64,000 bases of DNA from Hydractinia symbiolongicarpus (Eukaryota > Cnidaria > Hydrozoa > Anthoathecata > Hydractiniidae), in the NCBI RefSeq assembly GCF_029227915.1, contig NC_079877.1, positions 35,553,851 through 35,617,850 of the forward strand, in the 5' to 3' direction. The notes under the pieces are model-generated. The model saw nothing but the letters and a program-made list of their open reading frames with translations, was not told the DNA's origin and did not search any database. Both the position numbers and the translations under genes were made by a program. Shown in pieces: positions 50,601 to 64,000 of the stretch; the stretch's first letter is position 1; the number at the start of each line of letters is the position of its first letter.

Positions 50601-53600
50601 TCCCTGGGTACTTTCTTTGTATGCTTTTGACTATACGGACCGAGTCCGGGGTTAACGGGAAATGGCGGGTTTTCGTTTGCCGGCGATTAAACTTCTTTTA
50701 TTCAGCGTCTCATCAAAAATGAAAACATTTTTAAAAACTATAAGTCTCATGGGCTTTAGTGGTGAACTAATAATTTAAAAAATCGTTTGGGAAATGAGTT
50801 AACACCCCGGGTACTTTCTTTGTATACTTTTGACTATACGGGCCGAGTCCGGGATTTACGGGAAATCGCAGGTTTTCGTTTGCCGGCGATTAAACTTCTT
50901 TTATTCAGCGTTTCATCAAAAATGAAAACGTTTTTGAAAACTACAAGTCTCATGCGTTTTAGTGGTGAAAAGATAATTTAAAAAATCGTTTTGGAAATGA
51001 GTTTACTCACAGGGTACTTTCTTTGTATACATTCGACTATACGGGCCAAGCCTGCGATTTACGGGAAATCGCAGGTTTTCGTTTGCCGGCTATTAAACCA
51101 ATTTCATTAAGCGTCTCATCAAAAATGAAAACATTTCTGAAAACTACAAGTCTCATGCGTTTTAGTGGTGAAAAAATAATTAAAAAAATCGTTCGGGAAA
51201 TGAGTTTACTCACAGGGTACTTTCTTTGTATACATTCGACTATACGGGCCAAGCCCGGAATTTACGGGAAATTGCGGGTTTTCGTTTGCCGGCTATTAAA
51301 CCAATTTCATTAAGCGTCTCATCAAAAATGAAAACATTTCTGAAAACTACAAGTCTCATGCGTATTAGTGGTGAAAAAAAAAATTTAAAAAATCGTTCGG
51401 GAAATGAGTTTACTGCCTGGGTACTTTCTTTGTATACATTCGACTATACGGGCCAAGCCCGGGATTTACGGGAAATCAGGGGATTTCGTTTGCCGGCGAT
51501 TAAACCTCTTTCATTAAGCGTCTCATCAAAAATGAAAACATTTCTGAAAACTACAAGTCTCCTGCGTTTTAGTGGTGAAAAGATAATTTAAAAAAACGTT
51601 TTGGAAATGAGTTTACTCACAGGGTACTTTCTTTGTATACATTCTACTATACAGGCCAAGCCCGGGATTTATGCGGGAAATCGCGGGTTTTCGTTTGCCA
51701 GCGATTAAACCACTTTCATTAGGCGTCTCATCAAAAATGAAAACATTTTTGAAAACTACAAGTCACATGCGTTTTAGTGGTGAAGAAAAAATTTAAAAAA
51801 TCGTTCGGGAAATGAGTTTACTCCCTGGTTACTTTCTTTGTATACATTCGACTATACGGGCCAAGCCCCGGATTTACGGGAAATCGCGGGATTTCGTTTA
51901 CCGGCGATTAAACCTCTTTCATTAAGCGTCTCATCAAAAATGAAAACATTTTTGAAAACTACAAGTCTCATGCGTTTAGTGGTGAAATAATAATTTAAAA
52001 AATCGTTTGGGAAATGAGTTTACTTCCTGGGTACTTTCTTTGTATACTTTTGACTATACTGGCCGAGTCCGGGATTTACGGGAAATCGCAGGTTTTCGTT
52101 TGCCGGCGATTAAACTTCTTTTATTCAGCCTGTTATCAAAAATGAAAACATTTTTGAAAACTACAAGTCCCATGCGTTGTAGTGGTGAAAAAATAATTTA
52201 AAAAATCGTTCGGAAAATGAGTTTACTCCCTGGGTACTTTCTTTGTATACTTTTGACTATATGGGCCAAGCCCGGGATTTACGGGAAATCGCGGGTTTTC
52301 GTTTGCCGGCGATTAAACTTCTTTTATTCAGCGTTTCATCAAAAATGAAAACATTTTTAAAAACTACAAGTTTTATGCGTTTTAGTGGTGAAAAAATAAT
52401 TTAAAAAATCGTTCTGGAAATGAGTTTACTCACAGGGTACCTTTTTTGTATACATTCGACTATACGGGCCAAGCCCGGGATTTACGGGAAATCGCGGGTT
52501 TTCGTTTGCCGGCAATTAAACCTCTTTCATTAAGCGTCTCATCAAAAATGAAAACATTTTTTAAAACTACACATCTCATGCGTTTTAGTGGTAAAAAAAA
52601 AAATTTAAAAATCGTTGGGGAAATGAGTTTAGTCCCTGGGTACTTTCTTTGTATACATTCGACTGTACGGGCCAAGCCCGGGATTTACGGGAAATCGCGG
52701 GTTTTCGTTTGCCGGCGATTAAACCTCTTTCATTAAGCGTCTCATCAAAAATGAAAACATTTTTTAAAACTACAAGTCTCATGCGTTTTAGTGGTGAAAA
52801 AAAAATTTAAAAAATCGGTCGGGAAATGAGTTTACTCCCTGGGTACTTTCTTTGTATACATTCGACTATACCGGCCAAGCCCCGGATTTACGGGAAATTG
52901 CGGGATTTCGTTTGCCGGCGATTAAACCTCTTTCATTAAGCGTCTCATCAAAAATAAAAACATTTTTGAAAACTACAAGTCACATGCGTTTTAGTGGTGA
53001 AGAAAAAATTTAAAAAATCGTTCGGGAAATGAGTTTACTCCCTGGTTACTTTCTTTGTATACATTCGACTATACGGGCCAAGCCCCGGATTTACGGGAAA
53101 TCGCGGGATTTCGTTTACCGGCGATTAAACCTCTTTCATTAAGCGTCTCATCAAAAATGAAAACATTTTTGAAAACTACAAGTCTCATGCGTTTAGTGGT
53201 GAAATAATAATTTAAAAAATCGTTTGGGAAATGAGTTTACTTCCTGGGTACTTTCTTTGTATACTTTTGACTATACTGGCCGAGTCCGGGATTTACGGGA
53301 AATCGCAGGTTTTCGTTTGCCGGCGATTAAACTTCTTTTATTCAGCCTGTTATCAAAAATGAAAACATTTTTGAAAACTACAAGTCCCATGCGTTGTAGT
53401 GGTGAAAAAATAATTTAAAAAATCGTTCGGAAAATGAGTTTACTCCCTGGGTACTTTCTTTGTATACTTTTGACTATATGGGCCAAGCCCGGGATTTACG
53501 GGAAATCGCGGGTTTTCGTTTGCCGGCGATTAAACTTCTTTTATTCAGCGTTTCATCAAAAATGAAAACATTTTTAAAAACTACAAGTTTTATGCGTTTT

Positions 53601-56600
53601 AGTGGTGAAAAAATAATTTAAAAAATCGTTCTGGAAATGAGTTTACTCACAGGGTACCTTTTTTGTATACATTCGACTATACGGGCCAAGCCCGGGATTT
53701 ACGGGAAATCGCGGGTTTTCGTTTGCCGGCAATTAAACCTCTTTCATTAAGCGTCTCATCAAAAATGAAAACATTTTTTAAAACTACACATCTCATGCGT
53801 TTTAGTGGTAAAAAAAAAAATTTAAAAATCGTTGGGGAAATGAGTTTAGTCCCTGGGTACTTTCTTTGTATACATTCGACTATACGGGCCAAGCCCGGGA
53901 TTTACGGGAAATCGCGGGTTTTCGTTTGCCGGCGATTAAACCTCTTTCATTAAGCGTCTCATCAAAAATGAAAACATTTTTTAAAACTACAAGTCTCATG
54001 CGTTTTAGTGGTGAAAAAAAAATTTAAAAAATCGGTCGGGAAATGAGTTTACTTCCTGGGTACTTTCTTTGTATACATTCGACTATACCGGCCAAGCCCC
54101 GGATTTACGGGAAATTGCGGGATTTCGTTTGCCGGCGATTAAACCTCTTTCATTAAGCGTCTCATCAAAAATAAAAACATTTTTGGAAACTACAAGTCTC
54201 ATGCGTTTTAGTGGTAAAAAAATAATTTAAAAAATCGTTCGGGAAATGAGTTTACTCCCTGGGTACTTTCTTGTATACTTTTGCCTATACGGGCCGAGTC
54301 CAGGATTTACGGGAAATCGCAGGTTTTCGTTTGCTGGCGATTAAACTTATTTTATTCAGCGTTTCATCAAAAATGAAAACATTTTTGAAAACTACAAGTC
54401 TCATGCGTTTTAGTGGTGAAAAAATATTTTAAAAAAAGTGTTCGGAAAATGAGTTTACTCCCTGGGTACTTTCTTTGCATACTTTTGACTATACGGGCCG
54501 AGTCCGGGATTTACGGGAAGTCGCGGGTTTTCGTTTGCCGGCGATTAAACTTCTTTTATTCAGCGTCTCATCAAAAATGAAAACATTTTTGAAAACTACA
54601 AGTCTCATGCGTTGTAGTGGTGAAAAAATAATTTAAAAAATCGTTCGGAAAATGAGTTTACTCCCTGGGTACTTTCTTTGTATACTTTTGACTATACGGG
54701 CCGAGTCCGGGATTTACGGGAAGTCGCGGGTTTTCGTTTGCCGGCGTTTAAACTTCTCTTATTCAGCGTCTTATCAAAAATGAAAACATTTTTAAAAACT
54801 ACAAGTCTCATGGGCTTTAGTGGTGAAATAATAATTTAAAAAATCGTTCGGGAAATGAGTATACACCCTGGGTACTTTCTTTGTATACTTTTGACTATAC
54901 GGGCCGAGTCCGGGATTTACGGGAAGTCGCGGGTTTTCGTTTGCCGGCGTTTAAACTTCTTTTATTCAGCGTCTCATCAAAAATGAAAACATTTTTAAAA
55001 AGTACAAGTCTCATGGGATTTAGTGGTGAAATAATAATTTAAAAAATCGTTCGGGAAATAAGTATACACCTTGGGTACTTTCTTTGTATACTTTTGACTA
55101 TACGGGCCGAGTCCGGGATTTACGGGAAATCGCAGGTTTTCCTTTGCCGGCGAATAAACCACTTTCATTAAGCGTCTCATCAAAAATGAAAACATTTCTG
55201 AAAACTACAAGTCTCATGCGTTTTAGTGGTGAAAAAATAATTTAAAAAATCGTTCGGAAAATGAGTTTACTCCCTGGGTACTTTCTTTGTATACTTTTGA
55301 CTATACGGGCCGAGTCCGGGGTTTACGGGAAATGGCGGGTTTTCGTTTGCCGGCGATTAAACCTCTTTCATTAAGCGTCTCATCAAAAATGAAAACATTT
55401 TTGAAAACTACAAGTCTCATGCGTTGTAGTGGTGAAAAAATAATTTAAAAAATCGTTCGGAAAATGAGTTTACTCCCTGGGTACTTTCTTTGTATACTTT
55501 TGACTATACGGGCCGAGTCCGGGATTTACGGGAAGTCGCGGGTTTTCGTTTGCCGGCGTTTAAACTTCTCTTATTCAGCGTCTTATCAAAAATGAAAACA
55601 TTTTTAAAAACTACAAGTCTCATGGGCTTTAGTGGTGAAATAATAATTTAAAAAATCGTTCGGGAAATGAGTATACACCCTGGGTACTTTTTTGTATACT
55701 TTTGACTATACGGGCCGAGTCCGGGATTTACGGGAAGTCGCGGGTTTTCGTTTGCCGGCGTTTAAACTTCTTTTATTCAGCGTCTCACCAAAAATGAAAA
55801 CATTTTTAAAAAGTACAAGTCTCATGGGATTTAGTGGTGAAATAATAATTTAAAAAATCGTTCGGGAAATAAGTATACACCTTGGGTACTTTCTTTGTAT
55901 ACTTTTGACTATACGGGCCGAGTCCGGGATTTACGGGAAATCGCAGGTTTTCCTTTGCCGGCGAATAAACCACTTTCATTAAGCGTCTCATCAAAAATGA
56001 AAACATTTCTGAAAACTACAAGTCTCATGCGTTTTAGTGGTGAAAAAATAATTTAAAAAATCGTTCGGAAAATGAGTTTACTCCCTGGGTACTTTCTTTG
56101 TATACTTTTGACTATACGGGCCGAGTCCGGGGTTTACGGGAAATGGCGGGTTTTCGTTTGCCGGCGATTAAACCTCTTTCATTAAGCGTCTCATCAAAAA
56201 TGAAAACATTTTTGAAAACTACAAGTCTCATGCGTTGTAGTGGTGAAAAAATAATTTAAAAAATCGTTCGAAAAATGAGTTTACTCCCTGGGTACTTTCT
56301 TTGTATACTTTTGACTATACGGGCCGAGTCCGGGGTTTACGGGAAATGGCGGGTTTTCGTTTGCCGGCGATTAAACTTCTTTTATTCAGCGTCTCATCAA
56401 AAATGAAAACACTTTTAAAAACTACAAGTCTCATGCGTTGTAGTGGTGAAAAAATAATTTAAAAAATCGTTCGGAAAATGAGTTTACTCCCTGGGTACTT
56501 TCTTTGTATGCTTTTGACTATACGGACCGAGTCCGGGGTTAACGGGAAATGGCGGGTTTTCGTTTGCCGGCGATTAAACTTCTTTTATTCAGCGTCTCAT

Positions 56601-59600
56601 CAAAAATGAAAACATTTTTAAAAACTATAAGTCTCATGGGCTTTAGTGGTGAACTAATAATTTAAAAAATCGTTCAGGAAATGAGTTAACACCCCGGGTA
56701 CTTTCTTTGTATACTTTTGACTATACGGGCCGAGTCCGGGATTTACGGGAAATCGCAGGTTTTCGTTTGCCGGCGATTAAACTTCTTTTATTCAGCGTTT
56801 CATCAAAAATGAAAACGTTTTTGAACACTACAAGTCTCATGCGTTTTAGTGGTGAAAAGATAATTTAAAAAATCGTTTTGGAAATGAGTTTACTCACAGG
56901 GTACTTTCTTTGTATACATTCGACTATACGGGCCAAGCCTGGGATTTACGGGAAATCGCGGGTTTTCGTTTGCCGGCGAATAAACCAATTTCATTAAGCG
57001 TCTCATCAAAAATGAAAACATTTCTGAAAACTACAAGTCTCATGCGTTGTAGTGGTGAAAAAATAATTTAAAAAATCGTTCGGAAAATGAGTTTACTCCC
57101 TGGGTACTTTCTTTGTATACTTTTGACTATACGGGCCGAGTCCGGGGTTTACGGGAAATGGCGGGTTTTCGTTTGCCGGCGATTAAACTTCTTTTATTCA
57201 GCGTCTCATCAAAAATGAAAACACTTTTAAAAACTACAAGTCTCATGCGTTGTAGTGGTGAAAAAATAATTTAAAAAATCGTTCGGAAAATGAGTTTACT
57301 CCCTGGGTACTTTCTTTGTATGCTTTTGACTATACGGACCGAGTCCGGGGTTAACGGGAAATGGCGGGTTTTCGTTTGCCGGCGATTAAACTTCTTTTAT
57401 TCAGCGTCTCATCAAAAATGAAAACATTTTTAAAAACTATAAGTCACTGGCTTTAGTGGTGAACTAATAATTTAAAAAATCGTTTGGGAAATGAGTTAAC
57501 ACCCCGGGTACTTTCTTTGTATACTTTTGACTATACGGGCCGAGTCCGGGATTTACGGGAAATCGCAGGTTTTCGTTTGCCGGCGATTAAACTTCTTTTA
57601 TTCAGCGTTTCATCAAAAATGAAAACGTTTTTGAAAACTACAAGTCTCATGCGTTTTAGTGGTGAAAAGATAATTTAAAAAATCGTTTTGGAAATGAGTT
57701 TACTCACAGGGTACTTTCTTTGTATACATTCGACTATACGGGCCAAGCCTGCGATTTACGGGAAATCGCAGGTTTTCGTTTGCCGGCTATTAAACCAATT
57801 TCATTAAGCGTCTCATCAAAAATGAAAACATTTCTGAAAACTACAAGTCTCATGCGTTTTAGTGGTGAAAAAATAATTAAAAAAATCGTTCGGGAAATGA
57901 GTTTACTTACAGGGTACTTTCTTTGTATACATTCGACTATACGGGCCAAGCCCGGAATTTACGGGAAATTGCGGGTTTTCGTTTGCCGGCGATTAAACTT
58001 CTTTCATTAAGCGTCTCATCAAAAATGAAAACATTTTTGAAAACTAAAAGTCTCATGCGTATTAGTGGTAAAAAAAAAATTTAAAAAATCGTTCGGGAAA
58101 TGAGTTTACTGCCTGGGTACTTTCTTTGTATACATTCGACTATACGGGCCAAGCCCGGGATTTACGGGAAATCAGGGGATTTCGTTTGCCGGCGATTAAA
58201 CCTCTTTCATTAAGCGTCTCATCAAAAATGAAAACATTTCTGAAAACTACAAGTCTCCTGCGTTTTAGTGGAGAAAAGATAATTTAAAAAAACGTTTTGG
58301 AAATGAGTTTACTCACAGGGTACTTTCTTTGTATACATTCTACTATACAGGCCAAGCCCGGGATTTATGCGGGAAATCGCGGGTTTTCGTTTGCCAGCGA
58401 TTAAACCACTTTCATTAGGCGTCTCATCAAAAATGAAAACATTTTTGAAAACTACAAGTCACATGCGTTTTAGTGGTGAAGAAAAAATTTAAAAAATCGT
58501 TCGGGAAATGAGTTTACTCCCTGGTTACTTTCTTTGTATACATTCGACTATACGGGCCAAGCCCCGGATTTACGGGAAATCGCGGGATTTCGTTTACCGG
58601 CGATTAAACCTCTTTCATTAAGCGTCTCATCAAAAATGAAAACATTTTTGAAAACTACAAGTCTCATGCGTTTAGTGGTGAAATAATAATTTAAAAAATC
58701 GTTTGGGAAATGAGTTTACTTCCTGGGTACTTTCTTTGTATACTTTTGACTATACTGGCCGAGTCCGGGATTTACGGGAAATCGCAGGTTTTCGTTTGCC
58801 GGCGATTAAACATCTTTTATTCAGCCTGTCATCAAAAATGAAAACATTTTTGAAAACTACAAGTCCTATGCGTTGTAGTGGTGAAAAAATAATTTAAAAA
58901 ATCGTTCGGAAAATGAGTTTACTCCCTGGGTACTTTCTTTGTATACTTTTGACTATATGGGCCAAGCCCGGTATTTACGGGAAATCGTGGGTTTTCGTTT
59001 GCCGGCGATTAAACTTCTTTTATTCAGCGTTTCATCCAAAATGAAAACATTTTTAAAAACTACAAGTCTCCTGCGTTTTAGTGGTGAAAAGATAATTTAA
59101 AAAATCGTTTTGGAAATGAGTTTACTCACAGGGTACTTTCTTTGTATACATTCTACTATACATGCCAAGCCCGGGATTTTTGCGGGAAATCGCGGGTTTT
59201 CGTTTGCCAGCGATTAAACCACTTTCATTAAGCGTCTCATCAAAAATGAAAACATTTTTGAAAACTACATGTCACATGCGTTTTAGTGGTGAAGAAAAAA
59301 TTTAATAAATCGTTCGGGAAATGAGTTTACTCCCTGGTTACTTTCTTTGTATACATTCGACTATACGGGCCAAGCCCCGGATTTACGGGAAATCGCGGGA
59401 TTTCGTTTACCGGCGATTAAACCTCTTTCATTAAGCGTCTCATCAAAAATGAAAACATTTTTGAAAACTACAAGTCTCATGCGTTTAGTGGTGGAATAAT
59501 AATTTAAAAACTCGTTGGGGAAATGAGTTTACTTCCTGGGTACTTTCTTTGTATACTTTTGACTATACTGGCCGAGTCCGGGATTTACGGGAAATCGCAG

Positions 59601-59900
59601 GTTTTCGTTTGCCGTCGATTAAACTTCTTTTATTCAGCCTTTTATCAAAAATGAAAACATTTTTTAAAACTACACATCTCATGCGTTTTAGTGGTAAAAA
59701 AAAAAATTTAAAAATCGTTCGGGAAATGAGTTTAGTCCCTGGGTACTTTCTTTGTATACATTCGACTATACGGGCCAAGCCCGGGATTTACGGGAAATTG
59801 CGGGTTTTCGTTTGCCGGCGATTAAACCTCTTTCATTAAGCGTCTCATCAAAAATGAAAACATTTTTTAAAACTACAAGTCTCATGCGTTTTAGTGGTGA
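41640..59900. repeat. Alternating long blocks A and B in the right array
   Basis: Block A (near 42.0-45.6, 49.7-53.9 and 56.3-59.9 kb) is marked by GTATGCTTTTGAC, CGTTTTTGAACACT, AACCAATTTCATTA and TTCAGCCTGTTATC variants. Block B (near 45.7-49.6, 54.2-56.3 and 60.1-61.6 kb) is marked by CTCTTATTCAGCGTCTTATC, AAAAAGTACAAGTC and GGTTTTCCTTTGCC variants. Landmarks in A recur at offsets of 8122 and then 6697 bp (for example 42665, 50787 and 57484). Block lengths differ because internal subunits were gained or lost, such as a 1217-bp duplication at 52007/53224 and a 1015-bp one at 47889/48904. Boundaries are approximate. Confidence 0.7.
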
Positions 59901-60665
59901 AAAAAAAATTTAAAAAATCGTTCGGGAAATGAGTTTACTCCCTGGGTACTTTCTTTGTATACATTCGACTATACCGGCCAAGCCCCGGATTTACGGGAAA
60001 TTGCGGGATTTCGTTTGCCGGCGATTAAACCTCTTTCATTAAGCGTCTCATCAAAAATGAAAACATTTTTGGAAACTACAAGTCTCATGCGTTTTAGTGG
60101 TAAAAAAATAATTTAAAAAATCGTTCGGTAAATGAGTTTTCTCCCTGGGTACTTTCTTGTATACTTTTGCCTATACGGGCCGAGTCCAGGATTTACGGGA
60201 AATCGCAGGTTTTCGTTTGCCGCCGATTAAACTTATTTTATTCAGCGTTTCATCAAAAATGAAAACATTTTTGAAAACTACAAGTCTCATGCGTTTTAGT
60301 GGTGAAAAAATATTTTAAAAAAAGTGTTCGGAAAATGAGTTTACTCCCTGGGTACTTTCTTTGTATACTTTTGACTATACGGGCCGAGTCCGGGATTTAC
60401 GGGAAGTCGCGGGTTTTCGTTTGCCGGCGTTTAAACTTCTTTTATTCAGCGTCTCATCAAAAATGAAAACATTTTTAAAAAGTACAAGTCTCATGGGATT
60501 TAGTGGTGAAATAATAATTTAAAAAATCGTTCGGGAAATAAGTATACACCTTGGGTACTTTCTTTGTATACTTTTGACTATACGGGCCGAGTCCGGGATT
60601 TACGGGAAATCGCAGGTTTTCCTTTGCCGGCGAATAAACCACTTTCATTAAGCGTCTGATCAAAA

Positions 60666-62590
60666 ATGAAAACATTTCTGAAAACTACAAGTCTCATGCG
60701 TTTTAGTGGTGAAAAAATAATTTTAAAATTCGTTCGGGAAATGAGTTTACTCACTGGGTACTTTCCTTGTATACTTTTGACTATACGGGCCGAGTCCGGG
60801 ATTTACGGGAAATCGCAGGTTTTCCTTTGCCGGCGAATAAACCACTTTCATTAAGCGTCTCATCAAAAATGAAAACATTTCTGAAAACTACAAGTCTCAT
60901 GCGTTTTAGTGGTGAAAAAATAATTTTAAAATTCGTTCGGGAAATGAGTTTACTCACTGGGTACTTTCCTTGTATACTTTTGACTATACGGGCCGAGTCC
61001 GAGATTTACGGGAAATCGCAGGTTTTCGTTTGCCGGCGATTAAACTTCTTTTATTCCGCGTCTCATCAAAAATGAAAACATTTTTGAAAACTACAAGCCT
61101 CATGCGTTGTAGTGGTGAAAAAATAATTTAAAAAATCGTTCGGAAAATGAGTTTACTCCCTGGGTACTTTCTTTGTATACTTTTGACTATACGGGCCGAG
61201 TCCGGGATTTTCGGGAAGTCGCGGGTTTTCGTTTGCCGGCGTTTAAACTTCTCTTATTCAGCGTCTTATCAAAAATGAAAACATTTTTAAAAACTACAAG
61301 TCTCATGGGCTTTAGTGGTGAAATAATAATTTAAAAAATCGTTCGGGAAATGAGTATACACCCTGGGTACTTTCTTTGTATACTTTTGACTATACGGGCC
61401 GAGTCCGGGATTTACGGGAAGTCGCGGGTTTTCGTTTGCCGGCGTTTAAACTTCTTTTATTCAGCGTCTCATCAAAAATGAAAACATTTTTAAAAAGTAC
61501 AAGTCTCATGGGATTTAGTGGTGAAATAATAATTTAAAAAATCGTTCGGGAAATGAGTATACACCCTGGGTACTTTCTTTGTATACTTTTGACTATACGG
61601 GCCGAGTCCGGGATTTACGGGAAATCGCAGGTTTTCCTTTGCCGGCGAATAAACCACTTTCATTAAGCGTCTCATCAAAAATGAAAACATTTCTGAAAAC
61701 TACAAGTCTCATGCGTTTTAGTGGTGAAAAAATAATTTTAAAATTCGTTCGGGAAATGAGTTTTTTCACTGGGTACTTTCCTTGTATACTTTTGACTATA
61801 CGGGCCGAGTCCGGGATTTACGGGAAATCGCAGGTTTTCCTTTGCCGGCGAATAAACCACTTTCATTAAGCGTCTCATCAAAAATGAAAACATTTCTGAA
61901 AACTACAAGTCTCATGCGTTTTAGTGGTGAAAAAATAATTTTAAAATTCGTTCGGGAAATGAGTTTACTCACTGGGTACTTTCCTTGTATACTTTTGACT
62001 ATACGGGCCGAGTCCGGGATTTACGGGAAATCGCAGGTTTTCCTTTGCCGGCGAATAAACCACTTTCATTAAGCGTCTCATCAAAAATGAAAACACTTCT
62101 GAAAACTACAAGTCTCATGCGTTTTAGTGGTGAAAAAATAATTTTAAAATTCGTTCGGGAAATGAGTTTACTCACTGGGTACTTTCCTTGTATACTTTTG
62201 ACTATACGGGCCGAGTCCGGGATTTACGGGAAATCGCAGGTTTTCCTTTGCCGGCGAATAAACCACTTTCATTAAGCGTCTCATCAAAAATGAAAACATT
62301 TCTGAAAACTACAAGTCTCATGCGTTTTAGTGGTGAAAAAATAATTTTAAAATTCGTTCGGGAAATGAGTTTACTCACTGGGTACTTTCCTTGTATACTT
62401 TTGACTATACGGGCCGAGTCCAAGATTTACGGGAAATCGCAGGTTTTCGTTTGCCGGCGATTAAACTTCTTTTATTCCGCGTCTCATCAAAAATGAAAAC
62501 ATTTTTGAAAACTACAAGTCTCATGCCTTTTAGTGGTGAAAAAATAATTTACAAAATCGTTCGGGAATTAAGTTTACACCCTGGGTACTT
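60666..62590. repeat. Near-homogeneous run of 203-bp monomers
   Basis: Monomers at 61579, 61782, 61985 and 62188 follow one another at exactly 203 bp and differ by only a few bases; a fifth similar one lies near 60767. They share GGTTTTCCTTTGCCGGCGAATAAACC and AATAATTTTAAAATTCG. This is the only place in the window where single monomers, and not multi-monomer units, have been amplified in tandem. The rest of the array to 64000 is ordinary mixed monomers. Confidence 0.85.
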
Positions 62591-64000
62591 TGTTTATATA
62601 CTTTTGACTATACAGGCCGAGTCCAGGATTTAAGGGAAATCGCAGGTTTTAGTTTGCCTGCGATTAAACTTCTTTTATTCAGCGTCTCATCAAAAATGAA
62701 AACATTTTTGAAAACTACAAGTCTCATGCGTTGTAGTGGTGAAAATATAATTTAAAAAATCGTTCGGAAAATGAGTTTACTCCCTGGGTACTTTCTTTGT
62801 ATAATTTTGACTATACGGGCCGAGTCCGGCGTTTACGGGAACTGGCGGGTTTTCGTTTGACGGCGATTAAACTTCTTTTATTCAGCGTCTCATCAAAAAT
62901 GAAATCATTTTTGAAAACTACAAGTCTCATAGGCTTTAGTGGTGAAATAATAATTTAAAAAATCGTTTGGGAAATGAGTTTACTCCCTGGGTACTTTCTT
63001 TGTATACTTTTGACTATACGGGCCGAGTCCGGCATTTACGGGAAATCGCAGGTTTTTGTTTGCCGGGGATTAAACTTCTTTTATTCAGCGTCTCATCAAA
63101 AATGAAAACATTTTTGAAAACTACAAGTCTCATGCGTTGTAGTGGTGAAAAAATAATTTAAAAAATCGTTCGGAAAATGAGTTTACTCCCTGGGTACTTT
63201 CTTTGTATACTTTTGACTATACGGGCCGAGTCCGGGATTTACGGGAAGTCGCGGGTTTTCGTTTGCCGGCGTTTAAACTTCTTTTATTCAGCGTCTCATC
63301 AAAAATGAAAACATTTTTATAAACTACAAGTCTCATGGGCTTTAGTGGTGAAATAATAATTTAAAAAATCGTTCGGGAAATGAGTATACACCCTGGGTAC
63401 TTTCTTTGTATACTTTTGACTTTACGGGCCGAGTCCGGGATTTACGGGAAATCGCAGGTTTTCGTTTGCCGGCGAATAAACCACTTTCATTTAGCGTCTC
63501 ATCAAAAATGAAAACATTTCTGAAAACTACAAGTCTCATGCGTTTTAGTGGTGAAAAAATAATTTAAAAATTCGTTCGGGAAATGAGTTTACTCACTGGG
63601 TACTTTCCTTGTATACTTTTGACTATACGGGCCGAGTCCGGGATTTACGGGAAATCGCAGGTTTTCGTTTGCCGGCGATTAAACTTCTTTTATTCCGCGT
63701 CTCATCAAAAATGAAAACATTTTTGAAAACTACAAGTCTCATGCGTTTTAGTGGTGAAAAAATAATTTAAAAATTCGTTCGGAAAATGAGTTTACTCACT
63801 GGGTACTTTCCTTGTATACTTTTGACTATACTGGCCGAGTCCGGGATTTACGGAAAATCGCGGGTTTTCGTTTGCCGGCTATTAAACTTCTTTTATTCAG
63901 CGTCTCATCAAAAATGAAAACATTTTTAAAAACTACAAGTCTCATAGGCTTTAGTGGTGAAATAATAATTTAAAAAATCGTTTGGAAAATGAGTTTACTC

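Larger units (their letters stand above)
41317..64000. repeat. Right satellite array, ~203-bp monomer (~112 copies)
   Basis: The same satellite family in the same orientation as the left array. It starts inside the polymerase frame at CGGGAAATCGCGGGTTTTCG and continues to the window end without unique sequence. Both main monomer classes are present. Relative to the left edge (array stopped at GGGTACTTT), the right array resumes ~41 nt further along the monomer. Open frames of 64-121 aa on both strands are by-products of the repeat. Both arrays continue beyond the window. Confidence 0.97.

Noticed and set aside
41317-64000. CENP-B box in the satellite
   Set aside because: TTCG and CGGG strings exist, but no segment fits TTCGnnnnAnnCGGG on either strand in the monomers I read.
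1-64000. tRNA- or SINE-derived origin of the satellite
   Set aside because: GTTCGGGAAAT looks slightly like a B box, but no matching A box or cloverleaf is present in the 203-bp unit.

Overview
This is eukaryotic DNA, most likely from an invertebrate animal (marker genes point to Metazoa; the species cannot be told from sequence). Two very large arrays of one ~203-bp satellite (1-26365 and 41317-64000, together ~49 kb, roughly 240 monomers) flank a single ~15-kb unique segment (26366-41316). That segment is a Maverick/Polinton-type element, the integrated, virus-like DNA transposon class that includes adintovirus-like elements.

The element carries the Polinton core set: a protein-primed family B DNA polymerase (37366 onward), a retrovirus-type DDE integrase (minus strand, 34888-35871), an A32/FtsK-like packaging ATPase (30280-30876) and a probable double jelly-roll major capsid protein (28959-30278). 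Around these are a broken small jelly-roll-like gene (28337-28898), a broken second structural-type gene (27091-28298, minus), several small membrane proteins (30941-32736, 32793-34046, 34172-34690), a possible OB-fold-like protein (26709-27044, minus), a SAP-like protein (35971-36240) and two cassette genes of unknown function (36376-37254). I see no adenovirus-type maturation protease.

The element is a decayed copy. Lesions are a +1-nt G-run frameshift (28337-28898), a frameshift at an A-run (27091-28298), a probable in-frame TAA at 31166, an in-frame TAG in integrase at 35755, a frameshift near 37100, and loss of the polymerase C-terminus plus the whole right end, where the reading frame runs straight into satellite DNA at ~41317. 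MCP, ATPase and most small genes remain open, so decay looks recent.

The most interesting signal is regulatory. Every transcription unit whose 3' end survives is followed by a strong hairpin (seven in all, two sequence families). Four genes have an ATAAAAC motif abutting ATG. Three consecutive genes, including polB, share one leader (AAAATCGTATATCATA, then exactly 7 nt, then ATG). Together these outline a compact, virus-like transcription system with about ten units.

The satellite arrays show nested higher-order structure: tandem duplications of 1827, 611 (x3), 1423, 3447 and 1623 bp on the left; on the right, two long blocks that alternate three times, and a run of nearly identical 203-bp monomers at 61579-62390. 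The many 64-121-aa open frames in the arrays, on both strands, are by-products of the satellite sequence and are not annotated as genes.
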